This document shows, piece by piece, positions 49,427 through 50,099 of a stretch of DNA of 50,099 bases (positions are counted from its first letter, which is position 1; the number at the start of each line of letters is the position of its first letter). This stretch comes from Pseudomonas sp. GTDB taxonomy: Bacteria > Pseudomonadota > Gammaproteobacteria > Pseudomonadales > Pseudomonadaceae. Where the stretch lies: contig NZ_JAUXXP010000030.1 of NCBI RefSeq assembly GCF_030684895.1, positions 1 through 50,099 of the forward strand, written 5' to 3'. The translations under genes were made by a program, and so were the position numbers. The notes beneath the pieces are model-generated. The model saw nothing but the letters and a program-made list of their open reading frames with translations, made no database searches and was not told where the DNA came from.

Positions 49427-49987
49427 ATGACTCCAGAACTGCCCAACCACTACCGCGAGATCCTCCTCGGCGTTGGTGAAAACCCCGAACGCGAAGGCCT
49501 GCTGGACACGCCCAAACGTGCTGCCAAGGCCATGCAGTACCTGTGCAACGGCTACCACAAGAGCCTGGAAGAAGTGGTCAACGGCGCACTGTTCGAGTCG
49601 GACAACGACGAAATGGTGATCGTCCGCGATATTGAGCTGTACTCGCTGTGCGAGCACCATATGCTGCCGTTTATCGGCAAGGCCCACGTGGCTTATATCC
49701 CCACCGGCAAGGTGCTCGGCCTGTCGAAAGTGGCACGTATCGTCGACATGTTCGCCCGCCGCCTGCAGATCCAGGAAAACCTCACCAAGCAGATTGCCGA
49801 TGCGATCCAGCAAGTCACCAACGCCGCCGGCGTGGCCGTGGTGATCGAAGCCAAACACATGTGCATGATGATGCGCGGCGTGGAGAAGCAGAACTCGGTG
49901 ATGACCTCCTCGGTGATGCTTGGAGCCTTCCGCGAATCCTGCAACACTCGCCACGAAGTCCTGCAACTGATCGGACGGAGCAAGTAA
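49427..49987 (+). CDS. folE: GTP cyclohydrolase I (FolE)
   Basis: The 186-residue protein has zinc ligands Cys75, His78 and Cys146 in LCEHHMLPF and [14 protein letters not shown], and the signature [22 protein letters not shown]. It converts GTP to dihydroneopterin triphosphate, the first step of pterin and folate synthesis. It lies 22 bases after folM and overlaps the folX start by one base (TAATG). Pseudomonas genomes usually hold more than one folE; in P. putida a folE is light-inducible. Confidence 0.97.
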   Translation: MTPELPNHYREILLGVGENPEREGLLDTPKRAAKAMQYLCNGYHKSLEEVVNGALFESDNDEMVIVRDIELYSLCEHHMLPFIGKAHVAYIPTGKVLGLSKVARIVDMFARRLQIQENLTKQIADAIQQVTNAAGVAVVIEAKHMCMMMRGVEKQNSVMTSSVMLGAFRESCNTRHEVLQLIGRSK

Positions 49988-50099
49988 TGCCGCGACTGGA
50001 ACCTGGGATGGCGCGCATCCGCGTCAAGGACCTGCGCCTGCGCACCTACATCGGCATCAAGGAAGAGGAGATCAACAACAAGCAGGACGTGTTGATCAA
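49987..50099 (+). CDS. folX: Dihydroneopterin triphosphate 2'-epimerase (FolX), 5' part
   Basis: The window ends after 37 complete codons reading [20 protein letters not shown] then [15 protein letters not shown], the N-terminus of FolX/FolB-type epimerases. FolX converts dihydroneopterin triphosphate to the monapterin form, which FolM then reduces. The gene starts in TAATG overlap with folE. The 3' end lies outside the window. Confidence 0.92.
   Translation, partial: MPRLEPGMARIRVKDLRLRTYIGIKEEEINNKQDVLI

Overview
The window comes from a Pseudomonas-type gammaproteobacterial chromosome. Signs of this are the high-GC coding style, the GTAGCCCGGAT/ATCCGGGCTAC and GGTGGACA-type intergenic repeats, a phhR regulator, a folM-folE-folX cluster, a MexAB-OprM-like efflux operon and a short LOV photoreceptor of the P. 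putida SB-LOV type. The species cannot be fixed from sequence alone. No rRNA, tRNA or CRISPR was seen.

Positions 1-3800 are accessory DNA: the right end of an IS3-family element, a truncated protein with three helix-turn-helix-like repeats, and a conspicuously AT-rich 686-residue AAA ATPase-TOPRIM (OLD-like) gene that is a candidate stand-alone defence nuclease. This is followed by about 800 bp of non-coding repeats. Positions 3800-8020 hold an ABM-domain lipoprotein, an HTH-nucleotidyltransferase/HEPN toxin-antitoxin pair whose HEPN gene carries two frameshifts, a LysR/NAD(P)H-oxidoreductase divergent pair, and a ParE-type toxin-antitoxin pair.

Positions 8175-18830 hold a methyltransferase, a GNAT protein, a NUDIX hydrolase, a PAS-GAF-GGDEF diguanylate cyclase and ecotin. 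They also hold the most unusual locus in the window: an apparent operon of a 706-residue metzincin-like metalloprotease, a 99-residue small beta-rich protein and a 929-residue fusion of a HAD-like domain to an M1-type gluzincin, followed by a convergent tandem-CAP-domain secreted protein. Positions 18949-25173 hold a MITE-like element, a hibernation factor, an ECF42-type sigma factor with its DGPF (YCII) and SnoaL partners, a YadGH-like ABC exporter and an I78-type protease inhibitor lipoprotein.

Positions 25290-33208 are a complete RND tripartite efflux operon divergent from a BaeSR-like two-component system. Positions 33269-46448 carry mostly lipid and acyl-CoA metabolism (FATP-type acyl-CoA synthetase, enoyl-CoA hydratase, SDR, acyl-CoA dehydrogenase) with AraC and PhhR regulators, a tightly coupled aldolase-hydrolase-DUF1569 operon, and a cupin/flavodoxin pair.

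Positions 43395-50099 look like a light-response locus: a short LOV photoreceptor, a PilZ-like protein, a class II LitR/CarH-like MerR regulator, a DCC-family protein, a small conserved protein and folM-folE-folX for tetrahydromonapterin synthesis. TGTACA-type half-sites recur upstream of the regulator, its neighbours, the fol genes and the acyl-CoA dehydrogenase gene, suggesting that all of these belong to one regulon.
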